From positions 1 to 30,727 of the forward strand of contig JAUVKN010000006.1 of the NCBI GenBank assembly GCA_030596245.1: 30,727 bases of DNA, written 5' to 3'. Made by a program: the position numbers and the translations under genes. The stretch is from Bacteroidia bacterium (GTDB lineage: Bacteria; Bacteroidota; Bacteroidia; Bacteroidales; GCA-2748055). Below the pieces are notes generated by a model. That model did no database searches and was not told the DNA's origin. It saw only the letters and a program-made list of their open reading frames with translations. Positions 1-8,000 of this stretch are shown here, piece by piece; position 1 is the stretch's first letter; each line of letters begins with the position of its first letter.

Positions 1-265
1 CCAGCCTCATCTGACCCCTTTTATAATCCGAGCTCAGTTGCTTCATCCGCTCCTCGTAGGCCTGAGCTGTGGGACAGTGGTTCGCTGAAAAAACAATGGT
101 CAGCACTTTCGCATCGCTGAAACTATTCAGGGTATAGGTTGTCCCATCGATCCCTTCCAATTCAAAATCCGGAGCAGGTTCTCCTATGCTCAGGGTTTCT
201 GCATCCTGTGCCCTGAGTCCCAGGGTGACAGTCAGGATTGCACTCAGTATAAGAATTTTCATCAT
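1..265 (-). CDS. Secreted redoxin / thioredoxin-fold protein, C-terminus beyond window
   Basis: Only the first 88 residues are present; the gene runs off the left edge. It starts with two adjacent methionines (ATG at 265 or 262) and a signal peptide ending near LRAQ (residue 20). The mature part begins like an AhpC/TSA-redoxin domain: GEPAPDFEL at 28-36, then the strand VLTIVFSANHCPTAQAYEER (54-73). The single cysteine C64 in NHCPTAQ is the signature of a redoxin subgroup often seen in Bacteroidota and planctomycete secreted proteins. That subgroup lacks a CxxC pair, so classical disulfide-isomerase activity is doubtful. It lies downstream of the RraA-like gene, separated by a repeat-filled 151-bp gap, and is probably last or near last in the Gfo-GH9-RraA set. 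Whether it carries a further C-terminal domain cannot be seen. Confidence 0.8.
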   Translation of the reverse strand, partial: MMKILILSAILTVTLGLRAQDAETLSIGEPAPDFELEGIDGTTYTLNSFSDAKVLTIVFSANHCPTAQAYEERMKQLSSDYKRGQMRL

Positions 266-416
266 CTGTTCAGTTTATTTTAAATCAAGCACTTTCAGAC
301 TTTCAACTTTATGACTTTCGACTTTCAGACTTTCGACTTTCAGACTTTTTTTCGGGTTCTTCGGGTTCGCCTCAGGTCCTGTGGTTGCGCCTCAAATCCT
401 CTGGTTTCTCTTTTTT
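266..416 (-). repeat. Tandem 7/8-bp GTC(TG)AAA repeats plus a 20-bp imperfect repeat, intergenic
   Basis: There is no gene in this 151-bp gap. On the minus (mRNA) strand, positions about 350 to 290 read as consecutive units of GTCTGAAA, GTCGAAA, GTCATAAA and GTTGAAA, about seven in a row. Next to them, at about 363-403, two imperfect copies of a 20-bp unit occur (plus strand GGTTCGCCTCAGGTCCTGT, then GGTTGCGCCTCAAATCCTCT). The same octamer family fills the gap at 3253-3348. The units contain stop codons in rotating frames, so they are not coding. Their function is unknown. Confidence 0.85.
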
Positions 417-1244
417 CTATTCCACGGTCTTATCCATTGGCATTCCAAGCTTTTCATACAGGTTTCTCCTGCCAGCCTTATCCTTTGCAAGCACCTCCTG
501 CGCATGGTGTGCCACCTCAACAGCCACTCGCCTGGGTACCACAACAACCCCGTCGCCATCGGCCACCACAACATCCCCCGGGCATACCAGCACACCCCCA
601 ACCGAGATGGGCCGGTTTACCGACTCCAGTTCATTGCGCCCGGGCCGGATCCCCCTGCCCTTCTCCCTCAGGTAGAGTGGGAATTCCTCAATTGCCACTT
701 CATCCGTATCCCTTGAAGAGGCATCCGTAACCACTCCAATGGCACCATGATCCTTCCATGTCAATACGTTGTTGGAACCGATGGAACCAATATCCTTCTC
801 CTCCACATCGTCGATGACGATAATGACACCGTTATGAATAAGGGGAACAAAAGCTTCCGAGGAGTAAGAACCATAGAAATTCCCCTCCCAACCGACAAAG
901 TCCTCCCCTGGTTCGGGACGGTCACTCTTTTGCGTGGGAACATAGCGCACTGTAAGTGCAATACCCCTGATGATATGGGACAACTCCTGGTAGTTGACCC
1001 AGGAGGGATGAATTGCCGGGTCCACCAGTCCCTGACCGGGAAATCCGGCCATATCCAACCCATCCGATACATCAGCCACCCGCAATCCCTGGTAGAGCTC
1101 CAGGATTTCCAGATCTTCGGCTTCGGTATACCAGGTGGTCTCCATAAAGTTATACCCGAACATCATCTCCGACAGATCGGCTTTCTGTGCAAATCCACTT
1201 ATGGATAAAGTCAGCAACATTACAAGAATCAGTTTTGATTTCAT
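417..1244 (-). CDS. Secreted RraA-family protein (aldolase/decarboxylase-like fold)
   Basis: A 275-aa protein with an N-terminal signal peptide cleaved near GFAQ (residue 20). The RraA fold covers about residues 45-240. Its landmarks are the glycine-rich GSIGSNN (153-159), the SSRD segment with R178/D179 matching the family's conserved Arg-Asp pair, and PGDVVVADGDGVVVVP (222-237). The fold is shared by HMG/CHA-type class II pyruvate aldolases, oxaloacetate decarboxylases and the E. coli RNase E inhibitor RraA. An RNase E role is unlikely because this copy is exported. It lies 10 bp downstream of the GH9 gene, which suggests one transcript and a role in sugar-acid or keto-sugar processing outside the cytoplasm. 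The residues after 240 are a helical tail. The substrate cannot be inferred. Family assignment is firm; reaction is not. Confidence 0.82.
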   Translation of the reverse strand: MKSKLILVMLLTLSISGFAQKADLSEMMFGYNFMETTWYTEAEDLEILELYQGLRVADVSDGLDMAGFPGQGLVDPAIHPSWVNYQELSHIIRGIALTVRYVPTQKSDRPEPGEDFVGWEGNFYGSYSSEAFVPLIHNGVIIVIDDVEEKDIGSIGSNNVLTWKDHGAIGVVTDASSRDTDEVAIEEFPLYLREKGRGIRPGRNELESVNRPISVGGVLVCPGDVVVADGDGVVVVPRRVAVEVAHHAQEVLAKDKAGRRNLYEKLGMPMDKTVE

Positions 1245-1254
1245 GGTTTTTCAA

Positions 1255-3252
1255 TTACAGCATTATTAGTTTATCTCTTATAATCAGGTCATGGCTGGAT
1301 TCATCAACCAATGGTCCTGCTTCTGAAGGAACAATGGTGATGTTTGTCACTGTGACAAACTTTGACAATAGCCTGATGTACCTCACCTGGTAACCGCAGC
1401 TGTTTTCCGATATTTCCCAGGAATTCAGGGGCCAGCTGGTATTGAAATCCTTGTAGGACTTCTGTGATGGCTGATCCCTGGGGGGAGATATGGATTCGGA
1501 AAAGCACTCCTGATTAACTGAAGATGAGCCACAGCCGGAAGGGCAGCAACCGTCCCAGTCATACCTTGGGTTCGGTCCCCCGGTCAAATACCCCGGAGCA
1601 GGACCATAGGTAGATTCACCCACCCTGTCCCAGAGCGGACTGCCATTGGAAAACCATGCGTGGAAAAACTCATTCACACTGTTATCGGCGCCATAATCAT
1701 ACATGTTGGAAAGATAAACCATATTCAGTGGATTGACTCCGTGCAAGTTGTGGATGTAGGCCTCAGCCCCCTCCCTGGCCAGGGCTGTGATGCCCTCATC
1801 CAACCCGAATGTGATCAGGTTATAGTTCATACTGCCCTGGGATGATTTCACTCCGTTGCTGCCCCAGGTATAGGTCTTGGTATGTGCCAGGTATGGATCC
1901 TTGTTGCCGGTATAGGCTGCCAGGTTTTCAGACCCATTGACCACCGCATTCAGGTAAACATTCCTGATATTGTCCTGGATCGCAGGTGTGCCATCTGTCA
2001 GGGTGGTATAATAAAGCAGCACCTCCTGTGTCAATGCTTCAAATGGGTTGGCATAACCATTATTAGCAAATATTCTGGCCTTCTGGTAATGGTTGTCAAA
2101 ATAATCCCTGAACTGCGCATCGCCTGTCTCTCCAAACAGATAACAGGCTGCTTCCAGCCTGGCCATCTCCCTGCCGTAATCATTCACCTCCTGTTGTCCC
2201 GCACCCAAACCTTTCGATCCATAATCCGAATTGTTGTTATAGAATAAGGAATCGGGGTACACCACAGCCCACTCCCAGGCCAATAAGGCCCTTGCAAGAA
2301 GAGTATCTGCATAGTTGATCAATCCTTCTGTGCGATACACCCTGGATGCCAGTGCAAAAGCTGCCGAAGTATTGAGGGCCGACGAACTATTGGGCGGACC
2401 ATAGTAGCTGGGATCCGCAGCAGATGATGGAGGGCTTGCATGGGCCTCACCTACAATGCTTAATACACTTCCATCTGCCTGCTGCATCCGCAACAAGTGG
2501 TCGATGCCCCAGATGGCTTCATCCAGGATATCCGGCATGCCGTTCCCCGACTCAGGAATGTTGTAATCATCCCCCCAGGCATCGGGCTTCTCCATGTAGG
2601 CCTTCATAAATTCCACCACATAATTGGCATTCCAGTTGGTATACTTGTTAAAGTCGCCAGCATCATACCATCCTCCGCTTACATCTTTTTCCGAAGCCGG
2701 ATTTAGTTTATCAAAAAAGGACCGGCAATTATTGTCCTGCAGGTCACCCACATGGCTGGCTCCATCTGCCCAATGCTCCCCTGCGTATTGAGCCTCCTTT
2801 CGAAATCCTACCCGCTGGTAGAAAAATGATCGCATGGCCTGCCTGAGCACTTCATTATACACATTGTGGGCAATCTCAAATTCATAGGATCGCACATTTC
2901 GTTCCTCATCCAGGATGTAGTAGGTGCCAGACTCTGTAACTTCAGAAAAATCAAATTGCCATGCTTTATCTCCAGAAGAAGCATCGATGGCACCTCCTCC
3001 CCAGATTGTCTGCTTAGCTCTGTATACTTTCTCACCATTTTTGGCATTCACCACCACATACCAGGTACCCGGTGAAAATGATTCTGCTGCATCGAAACCT
3101 ATCTGCGGGTCCCTGACAACCGCCACCTTCCTCGACCCGGGCTGATACCCAAACTGGTCAATTACGATATACTTGGAAATATCCTGCGCCATCAACCCGG
3201 CACTACCCAGGATCAGCAACAATAAAGAGAATCTTATTCCAGTCACTTTCAA
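1255..3252 (-). CDS. GH9 endoglucanase with N-terminal Ig-like domain
   Basis: A 665-aa exported cellulase-type hydrolase. A signal peptide (1-22, ending LMAQ) precedes an Ig-like CelD_N domain (about 26-127) and a GH9 (alpha/alpha)6 barrel (about 130-632). Family motifs are visible: GGWYDAGDF (193-201) with the catalytic Asp pair region, HGVNPLN (504-510), HAWF near 531, PGYLTGGPNP (553-562), and YKDFNTSWPLNSWEISEN (600-617), where E616 is the likely acid catalyst. A cysteine cluster (C569, C570, C574, C583) sits in the loop before it. The barrel should end near residue 632; the last 33 residues are a non-family tail with no T9SS sorting domain. GH9 enzymes cleave beta-1,4-glucans such as cellulose or mixed-linkage glucan. 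Its neighbours are Gfo/Idh/MocA upstream and RraA downstream. Confidence 0.92.
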   Translation of the reverse strand: MKVTGIRFSLLLLILGSAGLMAQDISKYIVIDQFGYQPGSRKVAVVRDPQIGFDAAESFSPGTWYVVVNAKNGEKVYRAKQTIWGGGAIDASSGDKAWQFDFSEVTESGTYYILDEERNVRSYEFEIAHNVYNEVLRQAMRSFFYQRVGFRKEAQYAGEHWADGASHVGDLQDNNCRSFFDKLNPASEKDVSGGWYDAGDFNKYTNWNANYVVEFMKAYMEKPDAWGDDYNIPESGNGMPDILDEAIWGIDHLLRMQQADGSVLSIVGEAHASPPSSAADPSYYGPPNSSSALNTSAAFALASRVYRTEGLINYADTLLARALLAWEWAVVYPDSLFYNNNSDYGSKGLGAGQQEVNDYGREMARLEAACYLFGETGDAQFRDYFDNHYQKARIFANNGYANPFEALTQEVLLYYTTLTDGTPAIQDNIRNVYLNAVVNGSENLAAYTGNKDPYLAHTKTYTWGSNGVKSSQGSMNYNLITFGLDEGITALAREGAEAYIHNLHGVNPLNMVYLSNMYDYGADNSVNEFFHAWFSNGSPLWDRVGESTYGPAPGYLTGGPNPRYDWDGCCPSGCGSSSVNQECFSESISPPRDQPSQKSYKDFNTSWPLNSWEISENSCGYQVRYIRLLSKFVTVTNITIVPSEAGPLVDESSHDLIIRDKLIML

Positions 3253-3348
3253 ACTTTAAAACTTTCAACTTTCCGGCTTTCGACTTTAAGACTTTCAAAC
3301 TTTCAAACTTTAAGACTTTCAAACTTTAAGACTTTCACACTTTCAGAC
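3253..3348 (-). repeat. Tandem octamer array GTYTKAAA filling the Gfo-GH9 intergenic gap
   Basis: Almost the whole 96-bp gap, running just into the GH9 start, consists of 7/8-bp units on the mRNA strand: GTCTGAAA, GTGTGAAA, GTCTTAAA, GTTTGAAA, GTCTTAAA, GTTTGAAA, GTTTGAAA, GTCTTAAA, GTCGAAA, GCCGGAAA, GTTGAAA, GTTTTAAA, GTTTGAAA. That is about 13 units with an invariant AAA(G) core. No hairpin or ORF is evident. The same family occurs at 266-350. It may be a slippage-generated spacer or a purine-rich leader for a ribosome that makes little use of Shine-Dalgarno pairing (inference). Confidence 0.9.
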
Positions 3349-4860
3349 TCACAGCTCCCATCCTTCGCGGTATTCGCGGTACAAATACTTGTTGGCCTCC
3401 TCAAGGTTGGTGATCTTCATATGCTCTAAATCATACTTAATCTTCTTACCTGCCCGTAAGGCCACAGCTCCCAGCAATATGGTTTCTGTGACCGGCTGTG
3501 CTTTCAGGAAGGTGCCTGGAGATTCAGTATTGTTTTTAAATGCTTCGATCCACGCCCGTTCATCCCGGTTGGTCTCCTCCTCAGGAGGTTTGGCTGCACC
3601 GGTAAATTCGATCATTCTCTTTTCAGGAATAAGCATCGGGCTGGCACCATGGAAACTGGCCAGGATTTTACCCTTATCTCCCACAAACATCATTCCTTCT
3701 CCGGGCAACTCCTTGCCATCGGCATCCAGTTCATCCGGGGTCATTGGTTTCATGCCTCCGTCATACCAATATAACTTAAAGGGTGGCAACATCTCCTGCT
3801 TCGGAAATTCAAACTCCACGATACAGGAGTGAGGGAAGGCCACATTGTTTCTTTCCCCCTTGCTCACATTGTTCTCAACGATACAGGTGGTGGTACCATA
3901 GGCCCTGGCACTCAGCGGCGCAGAATCGATACCGAATTTCAGGAAAAGAGGCCAGAGGCTGTAATGCCCCATATCCGCGATGCTCCCTCCACCAAAATCA
4001 TACCATCCACGGAATACTGCGTTGGTATAATTGGGGTGGTAAGGACGATCAGGTACAGGACCCAACCACAGTTTCCAATCTAAACCATCAGGAACCGGGG
4101 GAGTCTCTTTTGGATTGGAGGTCCACTGAGGCCAGACAGGCCGGTTGGACCAATTGTGGATCTCTGTCAGCTCTCCAATGGCTCCTTTTTTGATCCAGTC
4201 GAGTGCAACTCCCAGTCCGCTTCTCTCATTCCAGGCCAGCAAATGTGTGCTTACTCCGGTTTTACGTGCTGTGTCAATGGTCAGTCGTGCCTCATGCATC
4301 CTGTTGGCAATAGGCTTATGGATCACAACATGCTTCCCCTTTTTCATGGCTGCAATGGATACTGCAGCATGCAAATGGTCGGGTGTCATCACCTTCACTG
4401 CATCAATGTCTCTCTCCTTCTCAAGCTGCTCCCTGTAGTCAACATAAGAGGTGCAACCCTTATATTTACCGGAACCCATCTTTTTTCCATAATATCTCTC
4501 GATCAGCTCCCGACCAACATCTCTGCCACCGGGGATACCCTTCATACCCGATCCCCAATCGGGCTCATCCAGGACACGGCGAACCGTATTTCGAATCCCA
4601 TTGGGCGACCAATCCACATAATTGGTGCTGTATTTGTTAGGATCACATACAGAGGTAATTTGCACATCGGGCTGGGCAATCAGGCTTGCCATCTCCCTGA
4701 TTCCCTGCGTACCACATCCAATGTAAGCGATGTTTAACTTGTCACTGGGGGCCGTATGATTAAGCCCGCCAAGCACATGTGAGGGAACAATGGTAAAAGC
4801 TGTTGCTGCAGCGGTTGTCCCCACAAATTCCCTTCGGGAAATTTTCTTTTTTTGTTTCAT
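3349..4860 (-). CDS. Tat-exported Gfo/Idh/MocA family oxidoreductase
   Basis: A 503-aa NAD(P)-dependent oxidoreductase-type protein. The N-terminus carries a twin-arginine motif SRREFVGTT (8-16) followed by a hydrophobic stretch, so export of the folded, cofactor-loaded enzyme to the periplasm is expected. The Rossmann motif GCGTQG is at 48-53. The catalytic-lysine motif, EKP in most family members, is HKP here (181-183). The C-terminal beta-sheet substrate domain includes GWYDFGGGSIADMGHY at about 285-300 and YWYDGGMKPM further on. Such Tat-exported members are common in Bacteroidota and Planctomycetota polysaccharide clusters, where they may oxidise or epimerise sugars, or act by a redox-cycling hydrolytic mechanism as in GH109. 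It is paralogous to the gene at 29640: both share the GTTAAATA...PSHV N-terminal region. It leads the Gfo-GH9-RraA set. Confidence 0.9.
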   Translation of the reverse strand: MKQKKKISRREFVGTTAAATAFTIVPSHVLGGLNHTAPSDKLNIAYIGCGTQGIREMASLIAQPDVQITSVCDPNKYSTNYVDWSPNGIRNTVRRVLDEPDWGSGMKGIPGGRDVGRELIERYYGKKMGSGKYKGCTSYVDYREQLEKERDIDAVKVMTPDHLHAAVSIAAMKKGKHVVIHKPIANRMHEARLTIDTARKTGVSTHLLAWNERSGLGVALDWIKKGAIGELTEIHNWSNRPVWPQWTSNPKETPPVPDGLDWKLWLGPVPDRPYHPNYTNAVFRGWYDFGGGSIADMGHYSLWPLFLKFGIDSAPLSARAYGTTTCIVENNVSKGERNNVAFPHSCIVEFEFPKQEMLPPFKLYWYDGGMKPMTPDELDADGKELPGEGMMFVGDKGKILASFHGASPMLIPEKRMIEFTGAAKPPEEETNRDERAWIEAFKNNTESPGTFLKAQPVTETILLGAVALRAGKKIKYDLEHMKITNLEEANKYLYREYREGWEL

Positions 4861-5056
4861 GTGTTGTTGGTTTTAGTTGGTTTTAGTTGGTTTATCTGTG
4901 TTGTAGAGAGATTTTTTTTATTGCATTCACTTGCATAAAGGTATGATTTCAGTCAATTAATAAAAAATGCAACAGATTGCAATGGCAATCAGACCAATCC
5001 TGAAAAAAATTTCATATATTGCTTCTTATCATTTATTAATTAAAACTATAAACATT
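4861..5056. other. Divergent intergenic region with a short 10-bp tandem repeat
   Basis: This 196-bp gap lies between the divergent Gfo/Idh/MocA and T9SS-protein genes. At 4865-4893 the plus strand carries just over two copies of TTTTAGTTGG; read on the minus strand this gives an AACCAACTAAAACC leader just upstream of the oxidoreductase ATG. A similar ACCAAACTAAAA leader precedes the paralogue at 29640. The rest is AT-rich, with TTGCAT/TTGCAA words at 4921-4990. No convincing Bacteroidota -33/-7 promoter pair (TTTG / TAnnTTTG) could be placed for either direction. Confidence 0.6.
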
Positions 5057-8000
5057 ATGAGGCAGAAACTACTACTGTTTTTAATGATGGTCTCTTTCGG
5101 CATGTTGTATGCTCAGGACACCATCAGGACTTTGGTGATCACAGAGCTCAGGTATGACCGTGCCGACCACGCCTACATTGAAATTACCAATATGGGCGTT
5201 GATGCAGTCAACCTTTCCGAATTCGAATTGCTCATGTTGACTCCCTGGAATCCGTTTCCGGATGGAGCGATGTGGCCCACTGAACCCCACCGGGTAGATA
5301 ACCAGTGGATGATGTTACCCGACCAGGCACTGGCCCCGGGTGAATCATTTGTTCTGGCTACCTTCCATGACTACGAGGAGGAGCAATATGTGAAAGAGAT
5401 GAATGAGTTTGGTTACTCCTACGATTATGGCCCACATGTAACCAAACCGGAGTTTTATGACCTGGCCGATATCCAGCTGCACAGATCGGAAGCTCCTTTC
5501 CCGGATCCTACCGACAGTATTTCTACAGGTCAACAGGCTATCCTGGAGGTCTGGCAGGGCAGAGAAACCCTTTTTCTGAGGCACCATCCTCCCGGAGGCG
5601 ATTCAGCGGTAGTTGACCAGGTAGGTGGAGAATTTTCAGATGCTGACGGAACCAATGAGGATTCTGGTTATCGCGATGTGGCCGGTATGTCACAGGCTAC
5701 CCAGAAGGCCACACTGGTGCGCCGCTTTGATGTAAAGCAGGGCAACCTGACCTGGATACCGGGCAACGACCTGGCCGAGTCAGAGTGGATACCCATTCCT
5801 CATGTCAACCAGTGGGGAGGAGAGTGGGAAGTCAACCGCGCCGTATTCTGGACAGTGGGCAACCATGGTGACTACAACCTGGATGAAACCACACTGACCT
5901 CTTCAACCATCGACATCAACTGGACAGATCATATTCTGACTGTGCCCTGGGGCGTCAGGAATGATGATTCGATCATGTACCAGTTTGACCGGGTACCAGG
6001 ACTGGCATGGCATTATCATTACAATTCAGGAGACGGAGCCCATGTGGATTCATCATTTGTTTCGGTTCGTACAGGTGATTCACTGACCATCTATGCCTGT
6101 GGTAATGATCTTGATCTGATCAAATGGCACATCGAGGCTGCTCCCCCCACTGCAGATGCAAGTATCGTAATCCCGAAAAGGGGCCAGTCTGATGATGGAG
6201 ATTATGTTGGTACCGGTGCACCTTTTGATGTAACTGATGGTGCAGCCATGGATAGCATCAGGGATATCCCGTTTGCCACCAGGGCTGATACCCTTTATAA
6301 ATACCTGGAGAAGGCTCCCAATGCAAGTTGGGAAATTGTCTGGGTAGACGGCAACGAGAGAACTGACCTTATGGACGGAGATATTCTGAAAGTAACCGCC
6401 GAAGACAATTCGGTAAAGGAGTACTACCTCAAGCTGCAGAAATACAGGGAGAGCCGTAATGCCTATATCTCCGCCATCACCTGGCCAGATATTCCTGAAG
6501 ATTACAGGGATTTCTTTGGATGGGTTGGTGATACCATTCCCAATTTCCTCCGGACCAAGTATGATTACAAAGTACAGGTGCCGTGGGATGTGGATGGTGT
6601 ACCCGCTCTTGTAGCCAAGACTGAGGACCAGAACGCCACCGTGCAGGTGCAACGTGCAGCCAACCTGTTTGGAACAGTGGCTGACCGTACAGCTACTTTT
6701 ATCTCCACAGCGGAAAATGATACTTCAATCCTGACCTATACGGTTCTGATGGAGAAAGAGAAGGCCGGAACTGATATTCAGCCCTGGAATGGAGTCCCAT
6801 TCATATCCCAGTTCATATTCTGGGAGGAGTACACCAACGGAATGGTTGAAATTGTCAACCCGGGTAACCAGCCGCTTGACCTGAGTGATTACATGTTCTT
6901 CAACGGATATGAGAACGATCCCTCGGTAGCGATCGCCGGATGGGATGCCTGGGACGCCAGGTACGGGAAGTATATTCCCGGATTCAAATGGACCAATCTG
7001 GAATCAGAGTGGGATGTTCAGCGTTCAATAGCCGTTCAGGATCTGAACATTAATCCTATTATGCAGCCGGGTGATGTATTTGTCATGGCTGACATCAGGA
7101 ACAGTGTGGACGATCACTGGTACAGGGATCAGTTCGACATTGACTTCAATATGGATACCGTAAACGGTTTTATCGATATATGGGGTGAAAGTTACCAAGG
7201 AGAGAGCGCTGCCCGTCAGTGGTCAGGCGCCAACTTCTACATGTGGAAGATCCTGAATGACTCCATCAAACTTGGTCTGAAACCAGCCTCCGATCCCAAT
7301 GACTTTGAATTGATCGATGTATTTGGAAGTGGTGACGGAAGTGACTATGCTCCCAGTGGTGTTGCAGCTCCAATGATCAGCAGTTTCGCCAGAAAACCTG
7401 GGATCTATGTTGGAAATCCTGTCCACAACGGATCGTTCGGAGCAACGGAGGAAGAGAGTGAGTGGGAGGAGATTAACCAATCAGTGTTGCAGAACCTTGG
7501 ATATCCATGGCCCGACTGGAGGTATGCAGTACCCGATGGACTTGGAAGTCATTTCATGGATGATGTGACCATTTACAGGTCCACCGTTTCATCCCTCCTA
7601 TACAAGGTAAGCAGTGGCTTTACCATGGATGAGGAGATCAAAGGTGTGGTTACAGCCACCACCGTGGAGGATCTCTTCGGCAATATCCTGAAAGCTGATC
7701 CGGACCAGGGTCTCAGTGTGTTAAGCAGTGTAGACGGCCTTTTAATGGATAGTACCGCAGCTGTTGTAAATGGTGACACCTTGGTTGTAATCTCAGCCGA
7801 TTCAACCAATGTTTCCAAGTACGTCCTGGAAGTCAGTGATGACGGACTCAGCGACGATGCATTGCTTGTATCTACCGAATATGAGATCACAGCTGATGGA
7901 GCAACAGGGACCGTTGGCAGCATGGATTATGGTACCACACTCAAGACTGTGGTGAATAATGTAACTGTTCCTGCGGGAGCTGCATTCACCATTACAGATG

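Noticed and set aside
266..416. The short repeats as a CRISPR array
   Set aside because: Units are 7-8 bp and directly adjacent, with no spacers, and no cas gene is present.
311..730. Plus-strand open frames opposite the RraA-like, GH9 and SusC genes
   Set aside because: They are antisense shadows with proline/histidine-rich, low-complexity translations and no family motifs; the minus-strand genes explain the region.
417..1244. The RraA-like protein as a regulator of RNase E
   Set aside because: It has an N-terminal signal peptide and lies in a secreted glycanase gene set, which does not fit a cytosolic RNase inhibitor.
4921..4990. The TTGCAT/TTGCAA words in the leader as a regulator operator
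   Set aside because: They are short, irregularly spaced and do not form a clear palindrome.
4967..5056. An N-terminal extension of the T9SS repeat protein from ATG 4967
   Set aside because: It would place 30 polar/mixed residues before a clean signal peptide that begins at 5057; the extension is AT-rich leader sequence.
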